Below, one piece after another: positions 8,484-18,132 of a stretch of DNA of 58,402 nucleotides. The translations under genes and the position numbers were made by a program. The DNA comes from Caballeronia glebae (GTDB taxonomy: Bacteria; Pseudomonadota; Gammaproteobacteria; Burkholderiales; Burkholderiaceae): the NCBI RefSeq assembly GCF_001545035.1, contig NZ_FCOJ02000046.1:1-58402 (forward strand). The letters run 5' to 3'. The notes below the pieces were generated by a model. That model was given only the letters and a program-made list of their open reading frames with translations. It searched no databases and was not told where the DNA came from. Within the stretch, counting starts at the first letter, position 1. Each line of letters begins with the position of its first letter.

Positions 8484-10181
8484 ATGAACCTTCGCGAATC
8501 CAGCAAGCACTTCGACGAACGCAACTCAAGAGCGGCAAGCAGCCGTCCGAACTCATGCGTTCGAACCTGTGGCGAAGCGCTCGTCACGTTGCTCGAAGCC
8601 TACGGCGTCGAGTACGTCTTCGGCATCCCGGGCGTGCACACCGTGGAGCTTTATCGCGGGCTCGCGCGCTCGTCGATCCGGCACGTGACGCCGCGTCACG
8701 AACAGGGCGCGGGCTTCATGGCCGACGGATACGCGCGCGTCACGGGCAAACCCGGCGTGTGCTTCGTCATCACCGGGCCGGGTATGACCAACATCGCGAC
8801 CGCGATGGCGCAAGCCTATGCCGACTCCATTCCGATGCTCGTGATTTCGAGCGTCAACGCACGGGGCCACCTCGGCAACGGAGACGGACGTCTGCATGAA
8901 CTTACTTCGCAGCGGGAAGTATTCAGTGGACTCGCCGCGTTCTCTCATACCTTGCTGGATGCCGACGATTTGCCTCAAGTGCTGGCGCGCGCGTTCGCCG
9001 TGTTCGAGAGCGCGCGGCCGCGGCCCGTGCATATCGAGATTCCGCTCGATGTCATCGTGTCCCCGGCGAACGCGATTAAGGCTGTACCCGCCGCGCGCGC
9101 GGCGAAGCCCACCGCACATCCCGCTGCGCTCGCCTCGGCCGTGGACCTGCTCGCCGACGCCCGGCGCCCGCTGATTCTCGCCGGCGGCGGCGCGGTGCAC
9201 GCCGCAGTCGAATTGCGCGAACTCGCCGAGCGACTGCAGGCGCCCGTGGCGCTCACCACCAACGCGAAAGGACTTCTGCCGCGCGGCGCGCCGCTTCTCA
9301 TCGGCTCGACGCAGTCGCTGTCGCCAACCCGCGCGATGATTCGCGAAGCCGACGTCGTGCTCGCGGTCGGAACCGAACTGGGCGAGACCGACTATGACGT
9401 TCTTTTCGATGGCGGCTTCGCGATCGCCGGACAACTCATCCGCGTCGATATCGATGCGCAGCAACTCATGCGCAACGTCCAGCCGGACGTGGCTATCGTC
9501 GGCGACGCGCGCGAGACGTTGAGCGCCCTGTCGACGCGACTGCACGAGCGACCGGTGCGTCCCGCTTCGCCGGACTGGAGCGCCGCGCGCGTGACGGCCG
9601 TGCGCGACGCCGTCTTCGCCGAAAGCGACGCCGCGATGCGATCGCAGAAGCGCCTGATCGACACCATCGTCAGCGCGTTGCCCGACGCCATCATTGCGGG
9701 CGATTCGACGAGCCCGGTCTACGCGGGCAATTTTCTCCACGACGCGCCAGCGCCGCGCTCATGGTTCAACTCATCGACCGGCTACGGCACGCTCGGATAT
9801 GGCCTGCCCGCCGCGATCGGCGCGAAGCTCGCCGCGCGTGAGCGGCCCGTCGTGTGTCTGATCGGAGACGGCGGCTTCCAGTTCACGCTGCCGGAACTGG
9901 CGAGCGCGGTAGAAGCGCGCGTGCCCGTGATCGTGCTGCTGTGGACCAACTTCGGCTACGGCGAGATCCGGAAATACATGGACCAGCGCGATATCTCGCC
10001 CGTTGGCGTCGATATCTACACGCCCGACTTCATGGCGCTGGCAAGAGGCTTCGGATGCGAGGCCGCGACGGTCGACGATCCACAGTCGCTCGACGCGCAA
10101 TTACGGCGAGCGGTATCGCGCGAGATCCCCACCGTGATCGAGGTTCGCGAAGCCGACTGGTTTGCGCGGGTGCCGTCATGA
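8484..10181 (+). CDS. aruI: 5-guanidino-2-oxopentanoate (2-ketoarginine) decarboxylase-like ThDP enzyme
   Basis: 565 aa thiamine-diphosphate enzyme. The AruI reaction converts 2-ketoarginine to 4-guanidinobutyraldehyde plus CO2 in the arginine transaminase pathway. Seen: N-terminal Pyr domain with the cofactor-activating Glu (E73 in RHEQGAGFMADGYAR), a central Rossmann-like domain (about 195-330), and a C-terminal PP domain with the GDGGF to TNFGYGEI ThDP/Mg motif. The N-terminal CGEALVTLLEAYGVEYVFGI pattern and the HEQGAGFM segment resemble AruI more than acetolactate synthase. The gene overlaps the next aldehyde dehydrogenase by 4 nt, which supports the assignment. The transaminase (AruH) is absent here. 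Start at 8484 has a weak AGGA; 8427 is possible. Confidence 0.78.
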   Translation: MNLRESSKHFDERNSRAASSRPNSCVRTCGEALVTLLEAYGVEYVFGIPGVHTVELYRGLARSSIRHVTPRHEQGAGFMADGYARVTGKPGVCFVITGPGMTNIATAMAQAYADSIPMLVISSVNARGHLGNGDGRLHELTSQREVFSGLAAFSHTLLDADDLPQVLARAFAVFESARPRPVHIEIPLDVIVSPANAIKAVPAARAAKPTAHPAALASAVDLLADARRPLILAGGGAVHAAVELRELAERLQAPVALTTNAKGLLPRGAPLLIGSTQSLSPTRAMIREADVVLAVGTELGETDYDVLFDGGFAIAGQLIRVDIDAQQLMRNVQPDVAIVGDARETLSALSTRLHERPVRPASPDWSAARVTAVRDAVFAESDAAMRSQKRLIDTIVSALPDAIIAGDSTSPVYAGNFLHDAPAPRSWFNSSTGYGTLGYGLPAAIGAKLAARERPVVCLIGDGGFQFTLPELASAVEARVPVIVLLWTNFGYGEIRKYMDQRDISPVGVDIYTPDFMALARGFGCEAATVDDPQSLDAQLRRAVSREIPTVIEVREADWFARVPS

Positions 10182-11656
10182 GCGCGCAAGCACGCCCCCT
10201 TCTCGATTTCCCGCTGCGCACCCGGCTCTTCATCGATGGCTGCTGGTGCGTGCCCGAGACGAGGCAGCGGCTGCCCGTCGTCAATCCATCGACCGAAGAA
10301 ACGATCGTCGAAGTGGAGGCCGGCGGCCCCGCCGATGTCGATCGCGCGGTGCGCGCGGCATCGCGTGCATTTCGCGCCTGGAAGCAGACATCGGGCGCGG
10401 AGCGCGCGGGCTTTCTGCGTGCGATTGCGCGCGGCGTGGAGGCGCATGGTGAGCACCTTGCCGCGCTTCAGTCGCTCAACAATGGCAAGCCGATTGCCGA
10501 ATCGCGCATCGACGTCGGCGACGTGGTCGCGACCTTCGACTATTACGCGGACCTCGCCGAAACGCTTGATGCAGTCGAAGAAGAGATCGCGATTCCGAGC
10601 AGCGATCATCGCGCCGTGATCCGCCGTGAACCGGCGGGCGTGGTCGGTTTGATCGTGCCGTGGAACTTCCCGATGGTCACGACGGCGTGGAAGCTCGCCC
10701 CCGCGCTCGCGGCGGGATGCACGGTCGTGCTGAAGCCTTCCGAATTCACACCTTTGCCGGAGCTGGAACTGGCCGCCATCGTCGAGCGCGCGGGTCTGCC
10801 GCCGGACGTATTCAACGTCGTGACGGGCACCGGCACGGAGGTCGGCGTGGCGCTCACGACGCATCCGCTCGTGTCGAAGGTCTCGTTCACCGGCAGCACG
10901 GCGGTCGGCGAGCAGGTCATGAAAGCGGCGGCGCAATCCATCAAGGGCGTGAGCCTCGAACTGGGCGGCAAGTCGTCGATCATCGTGTTCGCGGACGCCG
11001 ACCTCGATCTCGCCGTCGATCTCGTCGTGGGCGGCGCGTTCTTCAATGCCGGGCAGATGTGCTCGGCCACCTCGCGCGTGCTCGTCGAACGACCGTTCGC
11101 GGAAGCGCTGATCGCGCGCCTCGCCGACCGGGTGGCACGAACCGTCGTCGGCGATCCGTTTGCATCCGGCGTGCAGATGGGACCGCTCACGAACCGCGCG
11201 CAGTACGAACGCGTGCAGCGTTTCATCGCACGGGGCAAGGCGGACGGCGCGAGTCTCGTGGTTCAGGGCGAAGCGCCGGAAGGAGCCGGATATTTCGTTC
11301 AGCCAACGATGTTCGTCGATGTTCCGACCGACAGCGCCGTGTGGTGCGAAGAGATCTTCGGACCCGTGTTGTGCGTGCGCAGCTTCGATACGGAAGACGA
11401 TGCGATCGCCATGGCCAACGATACCGAGTTCGGTCTGGTCGCAACCGTCGTCACGCGCGACGGAGCACGCGGCCAGCGCGTGGCGGCGGCGCTGCAGGCG
11501 GGCGTCGTCTGGATCAATACACCGCAACTGATCTTTCCTCAGACCTCGTGGGGCGGCTTCAAGAAAAGCAGCATCGGCCGCGAACTCGGTCCGTTCGGAC
11601 TCGCGGCATTCCAGGAAATTAAGCAGATATTGAGCACGGCGTCCGGACCCGTTTGA
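10178..11656 (+). CDS. NAD(P)-dependent aldehyde dehydrogenase, probable 4-guanidinobutyraldehyde dehydrogenase
   Basis: 492 aa ALDH-superfamily enzyme, cytoplasmic. Seen: general base E261 in LELGGKSS, nucleophile C295 in NAGQMCSA, the coenzyme region IVPWNFPM and the late EEIFGPVLCV motif. The ATG overlaps the stop of the decarboxylase gene, so the product of that enzyme is its likely substrate: 4-guanidinobutyraldehyde to 4-guanidinobutyrate, the KauB role (inference from coupling). A betaine- or gamma-aminobutyraldehyde-type activity cannot be excluded from sequence alone. The same frame stays open upstream to 9854, but that part is a shadow inside the decarboxylase gene. Confidence 0.85.
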   Translation: MSAQARPLLDFPLRTRLFIDGCWCVPETRQRLPVVNPSTEETIVEVEAGGPADVDRAVRAASRAFRAWKQTSGAERAGFLRAIARGVEAHGEHLAALQSLNNGKPIAESRIDVGDVVATFDYYADLAETLDAVEEEIAIPSSDHRAVIRREPAGVVGLIVPWNFPMVTTAWKLAPALAAGCTVVLKPSEFTPLPELELAAIVERAGLPPDVFNVVTGTGTEVGVALTTHPLVSKVSFTGSTAVGEQVMKAAAQSIKGVSLELGGKSSIIVFADADLDLAVDLVVGGAFFNAGQMCSATSRVLVERPFAEALIARLADRVARTVVGDPFASGVQMGPLTNRAQYERVQRFIARGKADGASLVVQGEAPEGAGYFVQPTMFVDVPTDSAVWCEEIFGPVLCVRSFDTEDDAIAMANDTEFGLVATVVTRDGARGQRVAAALQAGVVWINTPQLIFPQTSWGGFKKSSIGRELGPFGLAAFQEIKQILSTASGPV

Positions 11657-11693
11657 AACGCTTTTCGAAGCCCGAGCCATGCGTTCGGCTCAT

Positions 11694-11723
11694 GGCAACC
11701 ATGCTGAGAATTCGATTGTTGCC
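11694..11723. terminator. Weak hairpin GGCAAC-N18-GTTGCC followed by AAAATTTTG
   Basis: Downstream of the aldehyde dehydrogenase and upstream of the ABC importer. A 6-bp stem with a long loop and a short T-run (11728-11731) could act as a weak or partial terminator. Overlapping alternatives such as GCCATG/CATGGC nearby may compete. Low confidence. Confidence 0.25.
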
Positions 11724-11818
11724 AAAATTTTGCATCCCTAGAGTGTTCTCACCGACGCCGTAGTTGATCGACCCGACGCATTGACCGAATGCTGCACCGT
11801 TTTAGTGAGGAGTGTGCC

Positions 11819-12916
11819 ATGCAAGACATCAAACGAGGCAGAAGGCAGGCTATCAAGACCATCGGCATGGCGCTCGCCGCGTCGAGTCTGCCGATGCCGT
11901 TCATCAGCACGGCGAGGGCGCAGGAAAAAAGCTTCGCCGGCAAGACGCTGCGTCTGCTGACGTGGTCGGACGACACCGGCGCGGCCGCGTTGCGCAACAT
12001 TGCCGCGACCTTCAGCCAGAAGACCGGCGCGCAGGTCATAGCGGATCGCGCCGACGGCACGTCCGGCATGGTGGCGAAAGTGAAAGCGGCCGGAGAGCGA
12101 CCGACCTACGACGTGATCACGCTCGCGGGCGTGGGCGCTTCGGGCCTCGCGGACGCCGGCCTTCTGATGAAGCCCGATCTGAACCGGCTGCCGAACCTGA
12201 AGGATGTCGGCGCGCAGTACCGCACCGGCGCCAATGGCTTCGGAGTCGGCTATCTGCTGTGGTCGGACGGCCTCGTCTACAGCACGTCGTCGGTGAAGAC
12301 GCCGCCCTCGACCTACGAGGCGCTGTGGGATCCGAAGTATGCGGGCCGAATCTTCCTGCCGCCGCCGGAGTGGGCTGAAGCGGTCGATCTCGCGATCATC
12401 GCCGCCAAGATGGCGGGTGGCTCGCAGCAGAACATCGAGCCGGGCTTCGTGAAGCTCGCGCAACTGAAGGACCGGGTGCTCACGCTCGGCGAGAATCCGA
12501 ATCAGGTCGCCGACTTGTTCCGCACCGGATCGCTGGATATCGGCGGCATCTACTCGCCGGCATTCTTCCCCAATCAGTTGCGCAAGCCGGAGTACAAGAT
12601 GGCCGTCACCTACGGCATGAAGGAAGGCTTCGCGACACAGCTCATGTTCACGGTCATCCCGAAGGCGCATCCGGGCGACATCGAACTGATCCACGCGTTC
12701 ATCAACCATTCGCTCGATGCCGGCGTGCAAGGCCGCATGGCCGCCGACGTGCTGAACGGTCCGGTGAATTCGAAGGCTGTGATTCCCGCCGAAAGCCGCG
12801 CGTTCGTGCCGTCTGCCCAACAGATCGCGGAGAACGCCGTCCTGCACGACGACAAGGCGCTGGCGGCGGTGCAGCCGGCCTGGATCAAGCGTTATACGGA
12901 AATCTTCTCGGCCTGA
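11819..12916 (+). CDS. ABC transporter substrate-binding protein, polyamine/spermidine (PotD) type, Tat-like signal
   Basis: 365 aa periplasmic binding protein of the extracellular solute-binding family 1. Seen: N-terminal GRRQAIKTIG followed by a hydrophobic stretch and an AxA cleavage site (STARAQ), consistent with Tat export. The mature part starts GKTLRLLTWSD and carries the typical GVGYLLWSDGLVYS segment. A GAGGAG precedes the ATG at 11819. First gene of a complete PotD-B-C-A importer. Placed after the 2-ketoarginine decarboxylase and ALDH genes, it probably imports a cationic or guanidino compound (inference). Confidence 0.85.
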   Translation: MQDIKRGRRQAIKTIGMALAASSLPMPFISTARAQEKSFAGKTLRLLTWSDDTGAAALRNIAATFSQKTGAQVIADRADGTSGMVAKVKAAGERPTYDVITLAGVGASGLADAGLLMKPDLNRLPNLKDVGAQYRTGANGFGVGYLLWSDGLVYSTSSVKTPPSTYEALWDPKYAGRIFLPPPEWAEAVDLAIIAAKMAGGSQQNIEPGFVKLAQLKDRVLTLGENPNQVADLFRTGSLDIGGIYSPAFFPNQLRKPEYKMAVTYGMKEGFATQLMFTVIPKAHPGDIELIHAFINHSLDAGVQGRMAADVLNGPVNSKAVIPAESRAFVPSAQQIAENAVLHDDKALAAVQPAWIKRYTEIFSA

Positions 12917-12921
12917 CATCC

Positions 12922-13842
12922 ATGTCCGCACTTCTTTTCCGCCGCAGGGCAGCCGCGATGGCGGACGTCGGCATCGGGCAAGCGGCGGCTCCCGCGCTGC
13001 CCAGGGTGCCGCCGTGGCTGCTGCTCGCGCCGATCCTGGCATTTCTCGCCGTGCTCGTCGCGGCCTCGCTCGTGGTGCTGCGCATGAGCTTCGGCGTGTC
13101 GGGGAACGAGTGGCACGCGCTCACGCTGCGCAACTACGCGGACCTCGCCGATTCGTACTTCCTGCGTTCGCTCTGGCTCACGCTGAAGCTCGCGTTTCAA
13201 AGCATGGTCTGCGCGGTGCTGCTCGCGATTCCCGTGGCGCTCGCGATGGCGCGCACCGAGTCGCGGCTCGCTCGCCGCCTTCTCCTCGCGGGCGTGCTGC
13301 TGCCGCTGCTCGTCAACCTGCTGCTGCAAGGCTATGGCTGGCTCGTGATGCTGGGGCCGGCGGGCATGCTGAATAATGCGCTGCTCGCCGCCGGCATTGT
13401 CCGCCGCCCGATGCAGTGGCTTTATCGCGAGAATGGCGTGCTGCTCGGCCTGATCCAGACCGCGTTTCCGCTCGCCGTGCTGCCGCTCGCGAGCGCCATG
13501 CGCGCCATCTCGCGCTCTTACGAAGAAGCGGCTGCAACGCTCGGCGCGACCCGCTGGCAGACGCTGCGCCACATCGTCCTGCCGCTCGCGATGCCCGGTC
13601 TCGTGTCCGGCGCCCTGCTCGTCTTCGCTTATAACGCGAGCGCGTTTGCCGTGCCGCTGCTGCTCGGCGGGCGGCGCGTGCCCATGCTCGCCGTGCTCGT
13701 GCACGACCAGGTGGCGCCGCTCCTGAACTGGCCGGCGGCGTCGGCATCCGGCGTGGTGCTGATGGCGGCGACGCTCGTCGTCATTTCGGTCTCGCAACGG
13801 CTCGTGCGCGGCATGCAACGCATGGAGGAGTCTTGCTCATGA
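12922..13842 (+). CDS. ABC transporter permease, PotB type
   Basis: 306 aa inner-membrane permease with about six hydrophobic segments and the EAA loop (SYEEAAATLGATRWQTLRHIVLP) that contacts the ATPase. Begins 5 nt after the binding-protein gene and overlaps the next permease. Partner of the spermidine/putrescine-type importer. Some in-frame alternative start codons exist within the first 15 residues. Confidence 0.88.
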   Translation: MSALLFRRRAAAMADVGIGQAAAPALPRVPPWLLLAPILAFLAVLVAASLVVLRMSFGVSGNEWHALTLRNYADLADSYFLRSLWLTLKLAFQSMVCAVLLAIPVALAMARTESRLARRLLLAGVLLPLLVNLLLQGYGWLVMLGPAGMLNNALLAAGIVRRPMQWLYRENGVLLGLIQTAFPLAVLPLASAMRAISRSYEEAAATLGATRWQTLRHIVLPLAMPGLVSGALLVFAYNASAFAVPLLLGGRRVPMLAVLVHDQVAPLLNWPAASASGVVLMAATLVVISVSQRLVRGMQRMEESCS

Positions 13843-14681
13843 GTACCCTGCGCCTCTCCGCGATCATGCCGGGACGGCTGAGCCGCGCGACCAGCCTGCT
13901 CGCGACCGTCGTGCTGTTTCTCGCGGCACTGCCGATCCTGACGATGATCACGATGTCGTTCGGCAATTCGGATACGCTCGAATTCCCGCCGCCGAGCTTC
14001 GGGCTGCGCTGGTATCACGCCGCGTGGCACACGTTCCTGTCGCCCGACGCGAGCGACGTGCTCTCGATGGGCGCCGCCCTGACGACGAGCCTCATCGTCG
14101 CGTTCTCGACGATGCTCATCGCCACCGCGGTCTCGGTGCCCGCCGCCTACGCGCTTTCACGCTACCGCTTTCGCGGCAAGGCCGTGATCGAACAGCTCGT
14201 CGCGCTGCCGCTCGTCTATCCGCTCGTGATGCTCGGGCTCTCGCTGCTGCTCGTGTTCAACGTGCTGCCCGTCGAGCTCGGCCTGTTGCGGCTCATCATC
14301 GCGCACGTGATTCTCGCCTTGCCGTTCACGGTGAAGAACTGCGCCGCCTCGGTCGCATCGATCGGCCCCGAGTTCGAGGAAGCCGCGTGTCTGATGGGCG
14401 CGAGCCCGCGCCGCGCGATCGTCGACGTGGTCTTGCCGCTCATGCGCCCGGGCATTCTGGCCGGCATGCTGTTCGCCTTCATCATCTCGTTCAACGAATT
14501 CACGGTGACGTTCTTTCTGTACGGCATCGATACGATGACGTTGCCAATCTGGCTGTACAGCCGCACCGTCTCGTCGCTCGATCCGACGGTGTTCTCGTTC
14601 GCGGTCGTCATCGTGCTGATCGATTTCGCATTGATCTGGCTACTCGAAAAACTGGTCGGCGACGCAGGCGTCGCGCTGTAA
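13839..14681 (+). CDS. ABC transporter permease, PotC type
   Basis: 280 aa inner-membrane permease with about six hydrophobic segments and an EAA loop (EFEEAACLMGASPRRAIVDVVLP). The ATG at 13839 overlaps the stop of the upstream permease (ATGA) and has GGAGGAG about 8 nt before it, which decides against the TTG at 13833. Forms a heterodimeric pore with the preceding permease. Confidence 0.88.
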   Translation: MSTLRLSAIMPGRLSRATSLLATVVLFLAALPILTMITMSFGNSDTLEFPPPSFGLRWYHAAWHTFLSPDASDVLSMGAALTTSLIVAFSTMLIATAVSVPAAYALSRYRFRGKAVIEQLVALPLVYPLVMLGLSLLLVFNVLPVELGLLRLIIAHVILALPFTVKNCAASVASIGPEFEEAACLMGASPRRAIVDVVLPLMRPGILAGMLFAFIISFNEFTVTFFLYGIDTMTLPIWLYSRTVSSLDPTVFSFAVVIVLIDFALIWLLEKLVGDAGVAL

Positions 14682-14694
14682 AGAGGTGACTTTC

Positions 14695-15777
14695 ATGACT
14701 CATCTGACACTTCAGGCGGTGACGAAGCGTTTTAACGCCGCCTATGCCGTCGATCACGTCGATCTAGCCGTGCCCGACGGCAAGCTCGTGTGCTTTCTCG
14801 GACCCTCGGGCTGCGGAAAGACGACGCTGTTGCGGATCATCGCGGGCCTCGAAACGGCAACGTCCGGGACCGTCGCATTTGCCGGGCGGGATCTGACGCA
14901 CGTGCCGGCGAACCAGCGCGATTTCGGCATGGTGTTCCAGTCGCTCGCGCTCTTCCCTCACATGACGGTGGCGCAGAACATCGCCTATCCGCTGCGGTTG
15001 CGGCGGGTCGCGAAGCACGCGCAAGCCGCGCGCGTCGCCGAACTGCTCGATCTGATCCAGTTGCCGCACATGGCGGACCGGCCGGTCTCGCGGCTGTCGG
15101 GCGGGCAGCGCCAGCGCGTGGCCATTGCCCGCGCCATTGCGTCGTCGCCGAAGCTGCTGCTGCTCGACGAACCCCTCTCCGCGCTCGACGCGAAGCTGCG
15201 CGAGGCGATGCAGGTCGAGATTCGTCTGCTTCAGCAACGCCTCGGCATCACGACGATCATGGTGACGCATGACCAGCGCGAAGCCATGACGATGGCCGAC
15301 GAAATCGTGGTGATGGAAAAAGGACGCATCGCGCAGGTCGGCAAGCCGCTCGACATCTATCGCAATCCCGTCAGCGAGTTCGTCGCCGATTTCATCGGGC
15401 TCGGCAACATCCTGCCCGTCACGCTCGACGGCACGGACCGCATCGGGCTGCCCGGCGGCCAGCGGATCGTCGTCGATAGCGCGCCGCGCGCAACCGGCGC
15501 AACCGGCGCAAGCGGCGATGTCCGCTTGCTGATTCGCCCCGAGGACGTATCGATGCGGGCAGTCATGGCCAATCCGGGCCCCAACGTGCTGGCCGGAAAA
15601 GTGGCGTTCATCCGGGATGTCGGCTCGTCGCTCGAAGCGACCATCGATTGCGCCGGCTTCACGCTCACCGCAGCCACGACCCCGCGCGAGACGCCCGATC
15701 TTCGGATCGGCATGCCCATCTTCGCGGAATTGCCGCCGCATGCCTGCAAGCTCATCGCGGCACGTACCGCGCACTGA
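14695..15777 (+). CDS. ABC transporter ATP-binding protein, PotA type
   Basis: 360 aa ATPase. Seen: Walker A GPSGCGKTT (residues 36-44), Q-loop FQSLALFPHM, signature LSGGQRQRVAIARA, Walker B LLLLDEPLSALD, H-loop VTHDQREA, and a C-terminal TOBE domain (about 240-355). A small GATGATGAS repeat lies in the TOBE region. AAGAGGTG sits upstream of the ATG at 14695. Completes the PotABCD-type importer that follows the arginine-derivative catabolic genes. Confidence 0.92.
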   Translation: MTHLTLQAVTKRFNAAYAVDHVDLAVPDGKLVCFLGPSGCGKTTLLRIIAGLETATSGTVAFAGRDLTHVPANQRDFGMVFQSLALFPHMTVAQNIAYPLRLRRVAKHAQAARVAELLDLIQLPHMADRPVSRLSGGQRQRVAIARAIASSPKLLLLDEPLSALDAKLREAMQVEIRLLQQRLGITTIMVTHDQREAMTMADEIVVMEKGRIAQVGKPLDIYRNPVSEFVADFIGLGNILPVTLDGTDRIGLPGGQRIVVDSAPRATGATGASGDVRLLIRPEDVSMRAVMANPGPNVLAGKVAFIRDVGSSLEATIDCAGFTLTAATTPRETPDLRIGMPIFAELPPHACKLIAARTAH

Positions 15778-15815
15778 TTCACGCCGCCCCAAACATGGTC
15801 ACAGGAGACACCCTC

Positions 15816-16628
15816 ATGAATACGACGACTTCCGTGCAGCGCTTTTTCAAGCGCGCGTCCGCCACTCTCGCCTTCTCCGGCGTCGTGGGTCTTTGCGCAT
15901 TTGCGCCGCTGGCGCAGGCCGATGCGCTCGACTCGATCGGCAAATCCGGCGTCGTGCGGATCGGCGTCTTCGAGGACTATCCGCCGTTCGGCTCGATCGG
16001 GCCCGACATGAAGCCGCAAGGCTATGACATCGATGTCTCCAACCTGATCGGCAAGACGCTCAACGCGAAGGTCGAACTGATTCAGGTCACGGGCGACAAC
16101 CGCATGGCGTACCTCGTCGACCATAAGGCCGACATGCTGCTCTCGGTCGGAAAGACGCCGGAGCGCGAAAAGGTGATCGACTTCTCGCAAGCGTATGCGC
16201 CGTACAACCTGGCCGTGTTCGGTCCGAAGACGCTGGCCGTGAAGAACGCGGGCGATCTGGGCGGCAAGAGCATTGCGGTTGCGCGCGGCACGCTCGAAGA
16301 CCTGAGCGTGAGCAAGGTCGCGCCGGCGTCGGCGAACATCAAGCGTTTCGATGACCCGAATGGCGCGATCTCCGCGTTTCTGGCCGGTCAGACGCAACTG
16401 CTCGTGGTCGGCAACGACGTGGGCGCGACGATCATCGCCCGTCACCCGTCGAACGATCCCGAGCAGAAGTTTTCGCTCTTCAGTTCGCCCGATCACGTCG
16501 GCCTGAACAAGAACGAGCCGCGCCTCAAGCAGAAGGTCGACGAGGCCATCGCGGCCGCGAAGAAGGACGGCACGATGAACGCGATCTCCCAGAAGTGGCT
16601 GCGCGCGCCGCTGCCGGCCGACCTGTGA
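15816..16628 (+). CDS. Amino-acid ABC transporter substrate-binding protein (family 3)
   Basis: 270 aa periplasmic binding protein with a Sec signal (residues 1-36, ending AQADA). Seen: family-3 hallmarks such as VRIGVFEDYPPFGSIG, the PQGYDIDVSNLIGK segment that carries the ligand-carboxylate residues, and ADMLLSVGKTPEREKVIDFS. Specificity for a polar or basic amino acid is likely but cannot be read directly. Lies 38 nt after the PotA-type ATPase gene, so two different importers may share a transcript. GGAGA lies upstream of the ATG. Confidence 0.88.
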   Translation: MNTTTSVQRFFKRASATLAFSGVVGLCAFAPLAQADALDSIGKSGVVRIGVFEDYPPFGSIGPDMKPQGYDIDVSNLIGKTLNAKVELIQVTGDNRMAYLVDHKADMLLSVGKTPEREKVIDFSQAYAPYNLAVFGPKTLAVKNAGDLGGKSIAVARGTLEDLSVSKVAPASANIKRFDDPNGAISAFLAGQTQLLVVGNDVGATIIARHPSNDPEQKFSLFSSPDHVGLNKNEPRLKQKVDEAIAAAKKDGTMNAISQKWLRAPLPADL

Positions 16629-16671
16629 TGCGCTTCGCTATCCGCTCATGCGCGTGCGGGAGGATGCCTCG

Positions 16672-17436
16672 ATGACCTACACGTTCGATTTCAGCGACTT
16701 CGGCCTCTACGTCGACGTGCTCGCGCATGGCGTCGCGGTCACGCTCGGCCTCACCGCCGTATCGACGCTGCTGGGCGGTCTGGTCGGTATCGGCGGAGCG
16801 TGCCTCGCCGTGTCGGGGTCGAAGCCGGTTCGCGCCGTGGTGGCCTCGTATGTCGAACTCATCCGCAATACGCCGTTTCTCGTGCAGCTATTCTTCGTGT
16901 TCTTCGGGTTGCCGAGCCTCGGCGTGCACATCGGCGAAATCGAAGCCGCCGTGCTCGCGATGACGGTGAACCTCGGCGCGTATGCAACGGAAATCGTCCG
17001 GGCGGGGATCGACTCGATTCCGCGCGGACAGGTCCAGGCCGCCATGGCGCTCGGCTTGCGGGGCCCGCACGTCTTTCGCCACGTCGTGTTGCCGCAGGCG
17101 CTCGCCAACGTGTTTCCCGCGTTGCTCGGGCAGGTGCTGATCGTGATGCTCGGCTCCGCGGTCGTCTCGCAGATCTCGGTGCCGGACCTGACCCATGCGG
17201 CCAGTTTCATTCAGTCGCGCAACTTCCGTTCGTTCGAATGCTACGTGATCGTCACCGCGATCTATCTGCTGCTGTCGATCGTGCTGCGCCTCTTGATCAA
17301 CCGGCTCGGCAAGCGATTGTTCGCGGGACGCGCCGCCCGTGGCGTCACGATCGCGCCTCGACGCGGGTTGCGCGGCCTGTTTTCCGTGCGTGCAGGCGTG
17401 GCCGACGCGGGCCTTGCGAAGGAGCGTTCACGATGA
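16672..17436 (+). CDS. Amino-acid ABC transporter permease (HisM/HisQ family)
   Basis: 254 aa inner-membrane permease. Seen: the ELIRNTPFLVQLFFVFFGLP segment typical of polar amino-acid permeases and an EAA loop (GQVQAAMALGLRGPHVFRHVVLPQA). GGAGG is about 8 nt before the ATG at 16672, so I prefer this to the ATG at 16648. Its stop overlaps the next permease start as ATGA. Confidence 0.9.
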   Translation: MTYTFDFSDFGLYVDVLAHGVAVTLGLTAVSTLLGGLVGIGGACLAVSGSKPVRAVVASYVELIRNTPFLVQLFFVFFGLPSLGVHIGEIEAAVLAMTVNLGAYATEIVRAGIDSIPRGQVQAAMALGLRGPHVFRHVVLPQALANVFPALLGQVLIVMLGSAVVSQISVPDLTHAASFIQSRNFRSFECYVIVTAIYLLLSIVLRLLINRLGKRLFAGRAARGVTIAPRRGLRGLFSVRAGVADAGLAKERSR

Positions 17437-18089
17437 TCGAATTCACGCTATGGGATATCGCGCGCAATCTGATTCTCGCCGCGCGCTGGACGCTTTTGCT
17501 TTCGTTGATCGCGTTCCTTGGCGGTGGCCTGACGGGGCTGGTGCTGCTCGCCTTGCGCGTGTCGCCGCTGCCGTGGCTGCGCCGGTTCGTCGTACTTTAC
17601 GTCGAAGTGTTTCAGGGCACGCCGCTGCTCATGCAGCTCTTCCTCGGCTTCTTCGGCTTGCCGCTGCTGGGCGTCGAGGTGTCACCGTGGGCCGCGGCAA
17701 CGGTCACGCTCACGCTATACACGGGCGCCTATCTCTGCGACATCTGGCGTGGCTGTGTCGAGGCGGTACCGGGCGGTCAATGGAGCGCGGCGGCGAGCCT
17801 CGGCATGACGTGGACGCAGCAGTTGCGTTATGTCGTCTGGCCGCAGGCATGGAAGATCGCGGTGCCGCCTACCGTGGGCTTTCTCGTGCAGGTGGTGAAG
17901 AGCACGGCGCTCGCGTCGATCATCGGGCTCACGGAACTGACCAAGACCGGAACCATGATCACGAACGCGGTGTTTCGCCCTTTCCCCATCTACGCCCTCG
18001 TCGCGTTGCTGTACTTCGCGATGTGCTTTCCGCTGACCTGGTATGCGCGCGCGCTCGAACGCCGGTATCGGGCCGGCGCACATCGCTGA
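17433..18089 (+). CDS. Amino-acid ABC transporter permease (HisM/HisQ family)
   Basis: 218 aa second permease with the VEVFQGTPLLMQLFLGFFGLP segment and EAA loop (GQWSAAASLGMTWTQQLRYVVWPQA). The ATG at 17433 overlaps the preceding stop. The frame is open far upstream, but that region is a shadow inside the first permease. Works as a heterodimer with it. Confidence 0.9.
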   Translation: MIEFTLWDIARNLILAARWTLLLSLIAFLGGGLTGLVLLALRVSPLPWLRRFVVLYVEVFQGTPLLMQLFLGFFGLPLLGVEVSPWAAATVTLTLYTGAYLCDIWRGCVEAVPGGQWSAAASLGMTWTQQLRYVVWPQAWKIAVPPTVGFLVQVVKSTALASIIGLTELTKTGTMITNAVFRPFPIYALVALLYFAMCFPLTWYARALERRYRAGAHR

Positions 18090-18132
18090 AGCTCGACGCG
18101 GTGCCTAACGTCCTTTCAAAACGGGTTTGCGC

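Noticed and set aside
8172..8556. Minus-strand frame near 8400-8470 with hydrophobic residues, considered as an MFS remnant
   Set aside because: The match is short and unspecific, and half of it is antisense to the decarboxylase gene.
10016..11680. Long minus-strand open frame (554 codons) opposite the decarboxylase/ALDH genes
   Set aside because: It is antisense to well-recognised genes; the protein is Arg/His/Asp-rich without a family, as expected from GC3 bias.
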